NCBI GenBank assembly: GCA_964619065.1
Contig: CAZUCC010000002.1
Span: 62,001-126,000 of the forward strand
Source of the DNA: JANXUC01 sp964619065
GTDB taxonomy: Bacteria; Acidobacteriota; Terriglobia; Terriglobales; Acidobacteriaceae
Reading direction: 5' to 3'
Length of the DNA: 64,000 nt
Positions within the stretch are counted from its first letter, which is position 1; the number at the start of each line of letters is the position of its first letter. Of the stretch, positions 55,120 to 63,802 are shown one piece after another. The notes beneath the pieces are model-generated. The model was given only the letters and a program-made list of their open reading frames with translations. It did not search any database and was not told where the DNA came from. The position numbers were made by a program, and so were the translations under genes.

Positions 55120-55204
55120 TGGTGCGGAAGGGGGGATTTGAACCCCCACGCCTTGCGGCGCCACCCCCTCAAGATGGTGTGTCTGCCAATTCCACCACTT
55201 CCGC
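55120..55204 (-). tRNA. tRNA-Leu (anticodon GAG)
   Basis: 85 bases including an encoded CCA. The 5' acceptor strand GCGGAAG pairs with CTTCCGC, followed by discriminator A. The anticodon arm CCATC-TTGAGGG-GGTGG has GAG at loop positions 3-5, and a variable arm is present, as expected for a class II leucine tRNA. It reads CUC and CUU codons. Confidence 0.95.
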
Positions 55205-55389
55205 TAGAATCAATAACTTACAAACGAGTTTTGGGAGTCCTGAAGTCTGCCAGTTCGGAGGCAGAAGGTTCACAGATTCAGAAACTTACAAACTGAATGC
55301 ATACCGCTGTATGCGTTTCTAGCCCGCCCAATATCTCTGAAAGCTTACCGGACGGTGGGGAAAAGTTCAAGCGGATCAGTCAAGCCCGA

Positions 55390-55722
55390 TCAGGCGTTGG
55401 AGGGAACTCCGTCCATGATCTCTTCTGTGGATTGGAGTTCGCAGATCTCGAAGATGGAATCCGCTTGGGTGATTCTGAGTATCTCGCGCACCTGCTTCGC
55501 TGGGTTCATAAGCGTGAGATACATACCAGCGGCCTGCAGCGAAACCAGGAGACCAATTCCCGCCGCATCGATCGATTCGACCTCTGTCAGATCAAGGATG
55601 ATATTTCGCTCTTGTTGTTGGACGGCCGCGCATGAGATGGCGGTCTCTTCGCCACGGACAATTCGGCCCCGACATCGAAGGATCACTATTGCATCGAGGT
55701 TTTCGATTGTTACAGTCAGCAT
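55390..55722 (-). CDS. STAS-domain protein, anti-anti-sigma-like
   Basis: Single STAS domain, 110 residues, like SpoIIAA/RsbV. The central strand-loop-helix reads ILDLTEVESIDAAGIGLLVSL; in SpoIIAA the conserved phosphorylated Ser sits in MDSSGLG, and here the equivalent positions are Ala-Ala. It therefore cannot be switched by serine phosphorylation in the classical way. It stands alone, with no anti-sigma kinase nearby; the ECF sigma factor 0.5 kb upstream belongs to a different control class. Confidence 0.85.
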   Translation of the reverse strand: MLTVTIENLDAIVILRCRGRIVRGEETAISCAAVQQQERNIILDLTEVESIDAAGIGLLVSLQAAGMYLTLMNPAKQVREILRITQADSIFEICELQSTEEIMDGVPSNA

Positions 55723-55863
55723 GGTTCAATCCTCCCAACACCTCGTTCCACTGGACTGCGAATACGCAGCAGCGGGATCAGCCCATAGTAGGCGAATAAA
55801 AGGCAAAAGTAAACCGGAGATATGCCCGGGACAGAAAACCCTTTCCGGGTGCTCTTCTGCGGA

Positions 55864-56202
55864 TCAGGCCTTCGGCTCCGCAGCAGGGTGCCCAAAGGGA
55901 CCACAATGGCCTCGCATGCCCTGGCGGAATTTTTCGCGTTCTTCGGGGCTCATCGCCTCCCAGCGCTCCGCCATGCGATGCCGCCAGTACATGTGGCGGC
56001 CTGGTCCGCCCCGGAACCCGCTGAAGAGGATCTTGCTCAGGACCAAAAGGCCCACCGCCTGCCAGAAGCTGATCAGATGCCAACCGAAAAGGGCTGGCAT
56101 TAACCAATTCCACAGATGCATGACCACAAAACCGAACACTGTGACGCAGAGTACGGCAAACAGCGCGAATTTCAATCCTTTTACAATCCAATGCATTTTC
56201 AT
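55864..56202 (-). CDS. Small membrane protein linked to the ECF sigma gene
   Basis: 112 residues from the ATG at 56202, with GAGGA eight bases upstream; an ATG at 56217 overlaps the sigma stop as ATGA and would add five residues. Two hydrophobic helices (about residues 5-30 and 40-58) are followed by an Arg/Glu-rich tail with YWRHRMAERWEAMSPEEREKF. A cytoplasmic basic tail directly after a sigma gene suggests an anti-sigma or envelope-stress role, but it lacks the usual zinc anti-sigma motif (HxxxCxxC). Function unknown. Confidence 0.65.
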   Translation of the reverse strand: MKMHWIVKGLKFALFAVLCVTVFGFVVMHLWNWLMPALFGWHLISFWQAVGLLVLSKILFSGFRGGPGRHMYWRHRMAERWEAMSPEEREKFRQGMRGHCGPFGHPAAEPKA

Positions 56203-56213
56203 CTCACTTGTCC

Positions 56214-56801
56214 TCATGTCTTCGTAAATTCGTTGTAGATGGCTTGAAGCCGCTGGCGCAGTTGGAGGACTGCGTAGTGCTTGCGCGAGAGCAGCGTATT
56301 CACGCTGACACCGGTTTGTGCGGCAAGCTCTTTGAAGCTGTATCCCATCAATTCATGGGCGATGAAAACTTCACGCTGGTCTTCGGGAAGCTCATCCAAA
56401 GCGGCGTCCAGTTCCTCCAGGAGCACGCTTCGCGCATAGTCTGCTTCCGGTCCAGCATCCGGCGATGGGAGCAGATCTTCCAAGCGGAGCAGCTCGCCAT
56501 CCTCTGTGACCGCCACCGGGTCGTTGGTCAACGCTTCCGGTTTTTTCTTGCGGAACAGGTCTGTGATCCGGTTGCGCGCCACTTGAAACAACCAGGCGGT
56601 AACCTGCTCCACCGGTTTCATCATCCGGTAGGCTTCCACGAACTCGTAGAAAACCTCTTGCAGAATGTCTTCTGCGTCGTCCCGGTTGGCCACACGTTTT
56701 CGGATGAAGTTGCGGAGACGGGTCTGCTCCCGATTGATCGCTTCAGAGATCCGTAAGTCTTGCTCCGCTATCATCCACTGTTTTCTCAGCGCCTCGTCCA
56801 T
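56214..56801 (-). CDS. ECF-type RNA polymerase sigma factor
   Basis: 195-residue sigma-70-family regulator. Region 2 contains DAEDILQEVFYEFVEAYRMM and VTAWLFQVARNRITDLFRKKKPE; region 4 contains LPEDQREVFIAHELMGYSFKELA and QTGVSVNTLLSRKHYAVLQLR. The ATG at 56801 gives MDEALRKQWMIAEQDLR, as in other ECFs. Its stop overlaps the next gene in ATGA, pairing it with the small membrane protein. A 200-base gap upstream separates it from the fucosidase operon. Confidence 0.92.
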   Translation of the reverse strand: MDEALRKQWMIAEQDLRISEAINREQTRLRNFIRKRVANRDDAEDILQEVFYEFVEAYRMMKPVEQVTAWLFQVARNRITDLFRKKKPEALTNDPVAVTEDGELLRLEDLLPSPDAGPEADYARSVLLEELDAALDELPEDQREVFIAHELMGYSFKELAAQTGVSVNTLLSRKHYAVLQLRQRLQAIYNEFTKT

Positions 56802-57001
56802 CTACTTCTGTAGACGGATGAGCGAGACAAATATTTTAGGGGAAAGGGAAAATCTGCGATGTCGGGTCCCTGACTTCGCTGTGGGGGCGATCGTGAGCGA
56901 ATGTCGGTCACATGCTGTTACTTCATCACTGTGGCAGTGCGGAGCGCACTTCTCGAGCGTTTACAGCAACTTAGGGCCACACATAAAGGCGGCGAACCGG
57001 A

Positions 57002-58402
57002 TCACTTGCCCGAGGCGTGTTGAATGTCCCGAGGCCCAGAATTGTTGGCAGCAAATATCTGAAACTCACGGATCTCAGCCGCGGCGGATGACGAAAGAAT
57101 GTTCAATCGAACCCGAGTCGCGCTCACCGGCGCAAAGTTGTCAATTCGCTTGTGCCCGATTGCGCTTCCCTCGACGAGCATTTTCCACTGCTTACCATCC
57201 CAGGCTTCAATGCGATAGCGCTCGATGTGTTGCCCATCATTCAGCCATTCCATGGTCAGCACACGGTCGAAGATTACTGGCGCCGCGAACGTCGCTTCGA
57301 TCGTGGCATGATGGGAGCCCAGGGGAGCCGACCAGAATGTTGTGGGATCACTATCCAGAGCAGCCTCAGTAACATCGTGCGTGTGGATATGTTTCGACAT
57401 CAAATTCTGGCCATAGCGCTGACGCACAGCGGCGCCAAACTCTGCCAGCCGTTTCACGTCCACGTCGGGCAGCAACCCGCGACTGTCAGGAGCTAGTCCG
57501 AGCATGAGCTGCCCGCCACGCCCAATCGTTTCCTCATAGGTAGAAATCAGCTCAGCGGTTGTCTTAAGCGTCGATTCGTTATTTGGATGCCAGAACCAGC
57601 CATTCTTGTGCAGCGGAGTGTCCGCTTCCACCGGACGCCAACGTAAATATCCGTGACGGTCGATCACGTTCCAGTTCTCGTAAGGGATTGTCCCGTCTTC
57701 ATTTCCTGCCCAGCGGATATCTCCATATTCGAACAATGCCACGTCGGCGAAAACGAGAGCGTTGGGCTGATAAATGCGAAGCTCATTGATTATGCCCGGA
57801 AAGTTGTAAACATGGCCGCCACTGCCGGCGCCATCGAGCCAGAATTCCACAAAGTTTCCGTAGTGCTGGGCGAGTTCGTCGAGTTCCGCGCTGTAGTAAT
57901 CGTCATACTCGGGGGAATTTTTGTACCGAGGCTCGTGACGGTCCCAAGGCGAGAGATAGACGCCGAATTTCATTCCGTACTTTTTCGCCGCGTCGGAAAC
58001 CATCCGCACCAGATCGCCTTTGCCGCCCAGCCAGGGGCTGCTCTTCACGCTGTAGTCGGTCTGCTCGGTCGGCCACAGGCAAAAGCCGTCGTGGTGCTTT
58101 GCAACCAGAACTACATATTTTGCTCCGGCAGCCTGCGCGGTACGCACCCATTGTTCGGCGTCGAGTTCTGTGGGATTGAATACCTTGGGGTCTGCCGTGC
58201 CATCTCCCCACTCACGATCCAGAAACGTGTTCGTACTGAAGTGGATAAGGATCCCAAACTCCAGGTCTTGCCACTCAACTTGCTGTGGGGAAGGCTTGAT
58301 CTCGGTGAAGTTTTGGGCGCATATACTTCCTGTCAACAAGATGCATGCCAACGTTGCAGCAACCAGACTGCGGACGAAAAACGCTGGCGGCTTTCGGGTC
58401 AT
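57002..58402 (-). CDS. GH29 alpha-L-fucosidase
   Basis: Secreted retaining fucosidase, 466 residues with a signal peptide ending near SICAQ. The TIM barrel holds WQDLEFGILIHFS, AKHHDGFCLWPT and the nucleophile D190 in FVEFWLDGAGSGG. A C-terminal beta-sandwich domain (from about residue 340, PVSATRVRLNILSS) resembles a discoidin-like carbohydrate-binding module. The ATG has GAGG upstream. Last gene of the operon that starts with iolD at 63.7 kb, 21 bases after the second fucosidase. The glycan it attacks is not known. Confidence 0.92.
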   Translation of the reverse strand: MTRKPPAFFVRSLVAATLACILLTGSICAQNFTEIKPSPQQVEWQDLEFGILIHFSTNTFLDREWGDGTADPKVFNPTELDAEQWVRTAQAAGAKYVVLVAKHHDGFCLWPTEQTDYSVKSSPWLGGKGDLVRMVSDAAKKYGMKFGVYLSPWDRHEPRYKNSPEYDDYYSAELDELAQHYGNFVEFWLDGAGSGGHVYNFPGIINELRIYQPNALVFADVALFEYGDIRWAGNEDGTIPYENWNVIDRHGYLRWRPVEADTPLHKNGWFWHPNNESTLKTTAELISTYEETIGRGGQLMLGLAPDSRGLLPDVDVKRLAEFGAAVRQRYGQNLMSKHIHTHDVTEAALDSDPTTFWSAPLGSHHATIEATFAAPVIFDRVLTMEWLNDGQHIERYRIEAWDGKQWKMLVEGSAIGHKRIDNFAPVSATRVRLNILSSSAAAEIREFQIFAANNSGPRDIQHASGK

Positions 58403-58423
58403 GGAGATCCTCGCGTCGGATTC

Positions 58424-59737
58424 CTAGCGGGGTCGCGTACGGCGTACAAATTCGGTGTCCTGCACCGGTTCTCCTTCGCATTCGATGGCGAGAGTGGTTA
58501 CCGGCTGGTCGGGAGCGTCGGCGGGCAACCCCGTGAACCGTACCCGGAACTCGTCTTGTTGGAACTCCACTGGGCGGTTGGAGGCGAACAACTTTGCAGA
58601 TTTCACACTCGTCTTCAATCCGGACAGAGCAACCGTTGTTCCCGGCCAGAAATAAATATGCATGTAGAGCGTGTTCCCCTTGCGCGTAAAGTCCGCATAA
58701 CTCGAGACGTCCGCGCGGCAAAGCTCAGACCCGTATACGGAGTTGCCGTTCCGCTGCATCCAGCGACCGACCTGCTGCAAAATTTGTACCGATTCCTCGG
58801 GAATCGTTCCATCCGAGCGGGGTCCAATATTGAGGAGGTAGTTGCCGCCCTGTCCGGCGCAGTAGACCAGGTTTCGCACTACGCTCTTCGGACTCTTCCA
58901 ATCATCGTCGGCGCGTTGATACCCCCAGCTGCCATTCAGTGTCATGCAGGATTCCCAGGCGCGGCCATCCTTGGACGCGGTAGTTTCCTGTTCCGGAGTC
59001 GCAAAATCTCCCAGGAGCAGGTTTCGATTGTTCACCAGAATATCCGGCTGCAGCTCGAAAACCATCTGGTTCATCCGTTCCGATTCCCAGCCTGTCGCAT
59101 CCAGGGGCCACGCCATGTCATACCAGAGAACGTCCACCTTCCCGTAGTTGGTCAGCAGCTCACGAATCTGACCGTGGATGTAAGCCACAAAACGCTTGCG
59201 TGCCGCTTCGTCGGTGGCGCAACGCGCGCCGTCCAGATGATGCCAATCCATCAGCGAATAGTAGAACCCGACGCGCAATCCTTCAGCCCGCGCGGCTTCC
59301 ACATATTCTTTGACCAGATCGCGGCCTGGGCCTTGCTTAGACGCGCAGTAGTTAGTGAGTTTGGTGTCAAACTGGCAGAAGCCTTCATGATGCTTGGTCG
59401 TCATGACCATGTACCGCATGCCCGCCTCACGAGCTAGGCGTGCCCAGGCACGGGCAGCGTTGGGTGTGGGCTGAAAGCGTTTCGCCAGCGGCTCGTATTC
59501 CGCTATCGGGATGCCTTCGTTTTCCATGACCCATTCGTGACGCCCGAGAACACTGTACAGACCCCAGTGCACAAACATTCCAAACTTGGCTTCGTGCCAC
59601 CACTGCATGCGTCGAGTGCGGTCGGCGTCTGTGTCTCCCAAAGCTGTCATGGCCCAAGAGGGAAATCGCAGCGCGCTTACTGCCAGTGCAGATCCCGTTC
59701 CGGCCAGCCAGTGTCGTCGTGTGATGGCAGTGCTCAT
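58424..59737 (-). CDS. GH29 alpha-L-fucosidase with Tat-type signal
   Basis: 437-residue fucosidase of a different GH29 branch from its neighbour. The N-terminus TRRHWLAGTGSALAVSAL is a twin-arginine signal, so the enzyme is exported folded. Landmarks: WWHEAKFGMFVHWGLYS, TTKHHEGFCQFD and the nucleophile D207 in VDVLWYDMAW. The acid/base residue is variable in the family and not assigned here. The ATG at 59737 has GGAGG ten bases upstream, which sits on the iolG stop, so the start is only five bases beyond that gene. Confidence 0.92.
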   Translation of the reverse strand: MSTAITRRHWLAGTGSALAVSALRFPSWAMTALGDTDADRTRRMQWWHEAKFGMFVHWGLYSVLGRHEWVMENEGIPIAEYEPLAKRFQPTPNAARAWARLAREAGMRYMVMTTKHHEGFCQFDTKLTNYCASKQGPGRDLVKEYVEAARAEGLRVGFYYSLMDWHHLDGARCATDEAARKRFVAYIHGQIRELLTNYGKVDVLWYDMAWPLDATGWESERMNQMVFELQPDILVNNRNLLLGDFATPEQETTASKDGRAWESCMTLNGSWGYQRADDDWKSPKSVVRNLVYCAGQGGNYLLNIGPRSDGTIPEESVQILQQVGRWMQRNGNSVYGSELCRADVSSYADFTRKGNTLYMHIYFWPGTTVALSGLKTSVKSAKLFASNRPVEFQQDEFRVRFTGLPADAPDQPVTTLAIECEGEPVQDTEFVRRTRPR

Positions 59738-59742
59738 GGAAG

Positions 59743-60822
59743 CTAAACCTCCAACTGTGTTCTGCGAGCCGAGCCGTTCGGCAGGGCCGGTAGCGCACTG
59801 TCCTGCTCGATTTCCGCTAAGCGTACCGGGCGATGCTCGTCATAGGATTTGCGGGCCGCGAGGCCCATGACCACTGGAATGCGTCCGTCGAGGCCAGTCA
59901 CCGGCATCGGAGTATCTTTCACGATGGCTTCCACAAAGGCCCGCAGTTCATTGACGAAACTCTCTGTATAGCGCTCCATAAAAAAGTGCAGTGGCAGTTC
60001 TCGCCATACCGAGGTTTGCGTGCTGATGACAGCTTGATTGGGATAATTATTATTGGTGGAAATCGCCCCGTTGCTGCCTAGAATTTCCACTCGCTGATCA
60101 TAGCCATAGACCGCCTGGCGGCTATTATCGATGGTTCCGATCACACCGTTCTTGAACCGCAACACGATCACTGCGGTGTCCAGGTCACCAGCCTTGCCGA
60201 TCTCGGGGTCCACCATCACGCCGGCGGATGTATAAACCTCCTCCACCTCGTTCCCAATCAGGAAGCGCGCCATGTCAAAATCATGAATCGTCATGTCCAG
60301 GAAGATGCCGCCGGAAATCTTGATATAGGAGATCGGCGGGGGTGACGGGTCGCGGCTGACGATGTGCAGCAGATGCGGTGTTCCAATCTCGCCGCTTTCC
60401 ACAGCCTTGCGTGCGCGGGCAAAATTGGCATCGAAACGCCGGTTGAATCCGATCTGTAGCTTGACCCCAGCCTTTTCAACGGCGGCCAGAGCTCGATCAA
60501 TGTTAGCCAGATTGTGATCGATCGGCTTCTCGCAGAAAATGTGTTTTCCCGCCTGGGCCGCCTGGATGATGAGATCGGCATGAGTATCGGTAGGAGAGCA
60601 GATCAGTACCGCGTCAATCCTTGAGTCAGCCAGGACCTCTTCGTTGTGCTCGGCGACATGGGAAATACCGCAGCGCGCGGCTACTTCTTCCACGGCCTTG
60701 CGATCGACATCCGCGATCATCAGCGGCGTCGCTTCCGGCAAACGGAAAGCGATCGTCTCCGCGTGGACCCTGCCGATTCTTCCCGCGCCGAGGATTCCAA
60801 TATTCAGTTTCTTCTTACCCAC
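59743..60822 (-). CDS. iolG: Inositol 2-dehydrogenase-like (Gfo/Idh/MocA family)
   Basis: NAD-dependent dehydrogenase that oxidises myo-inositol to scyllo-inosose in the classical pathway, 359 residues. The nucleotide-binding loop is IGILGAGRIGRVHAE; the catalytic Lys lies in the EKPIDHNLANID motif, and the C-terminal alpha/beta domain contains GGIFLDMTIHDFDMARFL. The start is a GTG at 60822, preceded by AAGGAG at a good distance, not the GTG at 60855. It follows the iolE-like gene by 25 bases and abuts the second fucosidase. Family members also act on other sugars, so inositol is likely but not certain. Confidence 0.88.
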   Translation of the reverse strand: MGKKKLNIGILGAGRIGRVHAETIAFRLPEATPLMIADVDRKAVEEVAARCGISHVAEHNEEVLADSRIDAVLICSPTDTHADLIIQAAQAGKHIFCEKPIDHNLANIDRALAAVEKAGVKLQIGFNRRFDANFARARKAVESGEIGTPHLLHIVSRDPSPPPISYIKISGGIFLDMTIHDFDMARFLIGNEVEEVYTSAGVMVDPEIGKAGDLDTAVIVLRFKNGVIGTIDNSRQAVYGYDQRVEILGSNGAISTNNNYPNQAVISTQTSVWRELPLHFFMERYTESFVNELRAFVEAIVKDTPMPVTGLDGRIPVVMGLAARKSYDEHRPVRLAEIEQDSALPALPNGSARRTQLEV

Positions 60823-60847
60823 TCGATTCTCCTTGGTCACAGACCGG

Positions 60848-61774
60848 TCAGGCACAGTTGTTTTCGATACGGCTCAAATATTCGCGATTGCGCCGCGCAC
60901 TCTCTTTGGGTGTGCCCATTCCAGGCAGGACATCTTGCTCCACCAGGACATATCCGTCGTAATTATTCTTTTCCAGCCAGCGCAGCAGCGCTTTGAAGTC
61001 TACCGAACCTTGACCCAGCTCGCAGAAAACACCATGGCGTAACGCTTGGAAGTAATCCCACTGCTCAGCCCGTGCGCGGCTCGCCACTTCCGGCTGGCAG
61101 TCTTTAAGGTGGATGTACCAGACGCGCTCCTGGAAGCGCTTCAATCCTTGCAGCACGTCGACTTCGCCCGCCCCGTAGGTGTAGTGTCCGCTGTCGAATA
61201 CCAATCCAACGAGTTTCGGATCGGTCAGAGCCAGGAAGCGAGCGATCTCATCCGGTGTTTCCACATAGCCCGCACAGTGATGGTGGAAGACAGTCCGCAA
61301 CCCAGTCTCTTCTCGGACAGCTCGCGCCACCTTGTTCGCTCCCTCGGCGAAAGCTCTCCATTCTGAGGGGCTCAGTCCCATTGCTTCCGTGATACGTCCG
61401 GCATTGCGGGTTCGTTCCGGCACAGCTCCATTATTGTCAGCCAACACAAGGTAAGGCAGTGGCTCAGTCGCCACCTCCGCCAGCAGCCGTGCCGTCTTGA
61501 GGGCATTGTCCACACCGGCTTTATGGGCAGTGCGATCCTTTAACGCTACCGGCACGAACGCGCCCAGCATTACCAGGTTGCGCTTCTCCAATTCGGCCTT
61601 CAGCACTTCCGGTTCTGTGGGCATGTAGCCCCAATCGCCCAATTCCGTGCCCGTGTAACCGGTTGCAACGAGCTCGTCCAGCATCTGGCCGAACTGGATC
61701 GGTTCTTCGTGGGTTCCTTCAAACTCCAATGTGCCCCAGGAGCAGGGAGCATTGCCTACGCGCAATGTCGTCAT
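60848..61774 (-). CDS. iolE: IolE-like TIM-barrel dehydratase/isomerase
   Basis: Probable 2-keto-myo-inositol dehydratase, or a related sugar isomerase/epimerase, 308 residues. The opening TTLRVGNAPCSWGTLEFEG is the usual IolE start, and metal-binding residues lie in HHHCAGYVETPDE, VFDSGHYTYG and VWYIHLKDC. The ATG at 61774 is used; a GTG at 61822 overlapping the iolD stop is possible but would add residues not seen in the family. It lies between iolD and iolG in the same operon. Confidence 0.85.
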   Translation of the reverse strand: MTTLRVGNAPCSWGTLEFEGTHEEPIQFGQMLDELVATGYTGTELGDWGYMPTEPEVLKAELEKRNLVMLGAFVPVALKDRTAHKAGVDNALKTARLLAEVATEPLPYLVLADNNGAVPERTRNAGRITEAMGLSPSEWRAFAEGANKVARAVREETGLRTVFHHHCAGYVETPDEIARFLALTDPKLVGLVFDSGHYTYGAGEVDVLQGLKRFQERVWYIHLKDCQPEVASRARAEQWDYFQALRHGVFCELGQGSVDFKALLRWLEKNNYDGYVLVEQDVLPGMGTPKESARRNREYLSRIENNCA

Positions 61775-61818
61775 ATCTTTATCCGGTTGTCCTGGAAAAC
61801 CACGAGCGTTGAAGGCTT

Positions 61819-63708
61819 TCACTCTCTCACCATTCCGCGCGCAAGCAGATGGTAGCGTTCTTTCTTGCGCGCTTCTTCGTAACTCTCCCTCGCCTTTTGC
61901 ACACTCTTGCTGTCGGATACTTCGGCTACCGCCACGTCCCACCACGAGTCGTAGCCAGGCACGCCGGCCTCGCGACCAGTTTCCACAACGATCACGGTGG
62001 TGCGGTCCGACTTCTTAGCTTGCCGTAAAGCTTCTCGGAATTCTGCCAGATCGTTGGCCTTGATGGCGTGTGCTCCCAGGCTGCGGGCGTTGGCAACGTA
62101 ATCCACCGGCAGAGGATCCCCATCCAGCTGTTTCGATTCCGCGCCACGAAGGCGAAAGCGCGTTCCAAATCCATTACCCCCCAGCGATTGACTTAAGTTG
62201 CCGATGCTGGCAAAGCCGTGGTTGTCTACCAGCACGATGATGAGCTTGATCCGCTCCTGCACAGAAGTGACAATCTCGGCCGGCATCATCAGATACGTGC
62301 CATCGCCCAGAAAGACATACACTCCACGGGTGGGATCGGCCATTTTGGCCCCGGTCCCCCCGGAAATCCTAAGCCCCCTGCCGCAATAGCCCGATCCCAT
62401 GTGCGACGTGTCGGGTGTGCGCGTGCGCCAAAGTTTATGCAGGTCTCCGGGATGGCTTCCAGCCGCCGAAAGCAAAACATCGCGCGGTTCGGAGGCCTCC
62501 CAAAGCGCGCCGATCACTTCACTCTGCGCAGGCAGAGGGCCGTTGTTCAAGTGGAACAGACGTTCGACTTCGCCCCCCCACGCCTCTCTCAAGCTGGAGA
62601 TTTGGGCTGCGTAGTCGGGGCAGACATGGTAGTCCTCGAGCACCTTTGCCAATTCTTCTAAAGCGATTTTGGCATCCGCAACCAACGGTATCGCGGAAGC
62701 TTTATAGGCATCGAACTCCGCAACATTGATGTTCACAAAACGCACATGCGGATTCTGGAACGCAGTCATTGAGGCGGTCGTAAAATCGGAATAGCGGGTG
62801 CCAATTCCGATCACGAGATCAGCATCATGGGCCAGCCGATTCGCTGCAGACGTGCCGGTTGCACCCACCGCCCCGACACACTGGGGATGGTCGTAGGCCA
62901 GCGACCCTTTTCCGGCTTGCGTTTCGCCCACCGGAATGCCCGTCTGTGCTGCAAAGTACCCCAGTGCTTGTGACGCCTCGCTATATAACACGCCGCCCCC
63001 GGCGATGATCAAGGGCTTTTGGCTGCCACGAAGGGCTTGCACGGTTCGCCCAAAAGAAACCCGATCGTAATGCGGACGGCGAATCAACCAGACGCGTTTT
63101 TGAAAGAGTTCTTCCGGAAAATCGTAAGCTTCCGCCTGCACATCTTGCGGGAGCGCAAGCGTCACTGCGCCGGTGTCGGATGGGGAGGTCAGCACACGCA
63201 TGGCTTCCGGCAGAGCCGTGACGATTTGCTCCGGGCGGTAGATGCGGTCCCAGTAACGTGAGACCGGGATGAAGCAATTGTTAACTCCAATGTCTTGCGT
63301 CATCGGGGATTCCAGCTGCTGCAAGACGGGCGCAACATTTCTGCGCGCAAAGATATCTCCCGGCAACAAGAGCACGGGTAAGCGGTTGATGGTCGCCAGC
63401 GCCGCTCCGGTGATCATGTTGGTTGCCCCCGGTCCAATCGACGACGTGCAAGCGAAAGTGCGGAGGCGGTTGCTCATCTTGGCATGTCCCGCTGCCAAAT
63501 GTACCGCGGACTGCTCGTTGCGCACCGTGATATATCGAAAATCCGGATTCTGTTGCAAGGCCTGCCCAATTCCCGCAATGTTGCCGTGCCCAAAGATTCC
63601 CAGTACACCGGAAAAGAATGCATTTTCCTTGCGATCGCGCGAGACATACTGGTTTTTCAAAAAGGCGATGATCGCTTGCGCTGTCGTCATCCGCCTTATG
63701 CCGCCCAT
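61819..63708 (-). CDS. iolD: IolD-like 3D-trihydroxycyclohexane-1,2-dione hydrolase
   Basis: Thiamine-diphosphate enzyme that opens the inositol-derived ring, 629 residues. The TPP-activating Glu lies in VRNEQSAVHLAAGHAK, the central domain is at about 220-360, and the TPP/Mg motif is GDGTYLMMPAEIV ... LVDNHGFASIGN. MTTAQAIIAFLKNQYVSRDR matches IolD at the N-terminus. The start ATG at 63708 has TGGAGGG six bases upstream; the frame is open further but not coding. First gene of the iolD-iolE-iolG-GH29-GH29 operon. Confidence 0.93.
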   Translation of the reverse strand: MGGIRRMTTAQAIIAFLKNQYVSRDRKENAFFSGVLGIFGHGNIAGIGQALQQNPDFRYITVRNEQSAVHLAAGHAKMSNRLRTFACTSSIGPGATNMITGAALATINRLPVLLLPGDIFARRNVAPVLQQLESPMTQDIGVNNCFIPVSRYWDRIYRPEQIVTALPEAMRVLTSPSDTGAVTLALPQDVQAEAYDFPEELFQKRVWLIRRPHYDRVSFGRTVQALRGSQKPLIIAGGGVLYSEASQALGYFAAQTGIPVGETQAGKGSLAYDHPQCVGAVGATGTSAANRLAHDADLVIGIGTRYSDFTTASMTAFQNPHVRFVNINVAEFDAYKASAIPLVADAKIALEELAKVLEDYHVCPDYAAQISSLREAWGGEVERLFHLNNGPLPAQSEVIGALWEASEPRDVLLSAAGSHPGDLHKLWRTRTPDTSHMGSGYCGRGLRISGGTGAKMADPTRGVYVFLGDGTYLMMPAEIVTSVQERIKLIIVLVDNHGFASIGNLSQSLGGNGFGTRFRLRGAESKQLDGDPLPVDYVANARSLGAHAIKANDLAEFREALRQAKKSDRTTVIVVETGREAGVPGYDSWWDVAVAEVSDSKSVQKARESYEEARKKERYHLLARGMVRE

Positions 63709-63751
63709 GAATCCCTCCAAATTTCTTGACTCGCAGTCCTTGCTCACGGAG

Positions 63752-63792
63752 GGGCAGGCGCCTCGCCTGCCCAGCGGAGCGAAAAGCTCCGC
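63752..63792. repeat. Two consecutive hairpins before iolD
   Basis: GGGCAGGCG-CCT-CGCCTGCCC (63752-63772), then GCGGAGC-GAAAA-GCTCCGC (63774-63792). Both stems are perfect. They lie between the iolD start and the end of the upstream gene and could be a terminator or another copy of the hairpin repeat family. Confidence 0.6.
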
Positions 63793-63802
63793 ATCTGTTC
63801 CC

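Noticed and set aside
57653..59437. Long plus-strand frame (594 codons) across the two fucosidase genes
   Set aside because: It lies fully antisense to two genes with clear GH29 motifs, has no family features and no ribosome site; a GC-rich shadow frame.
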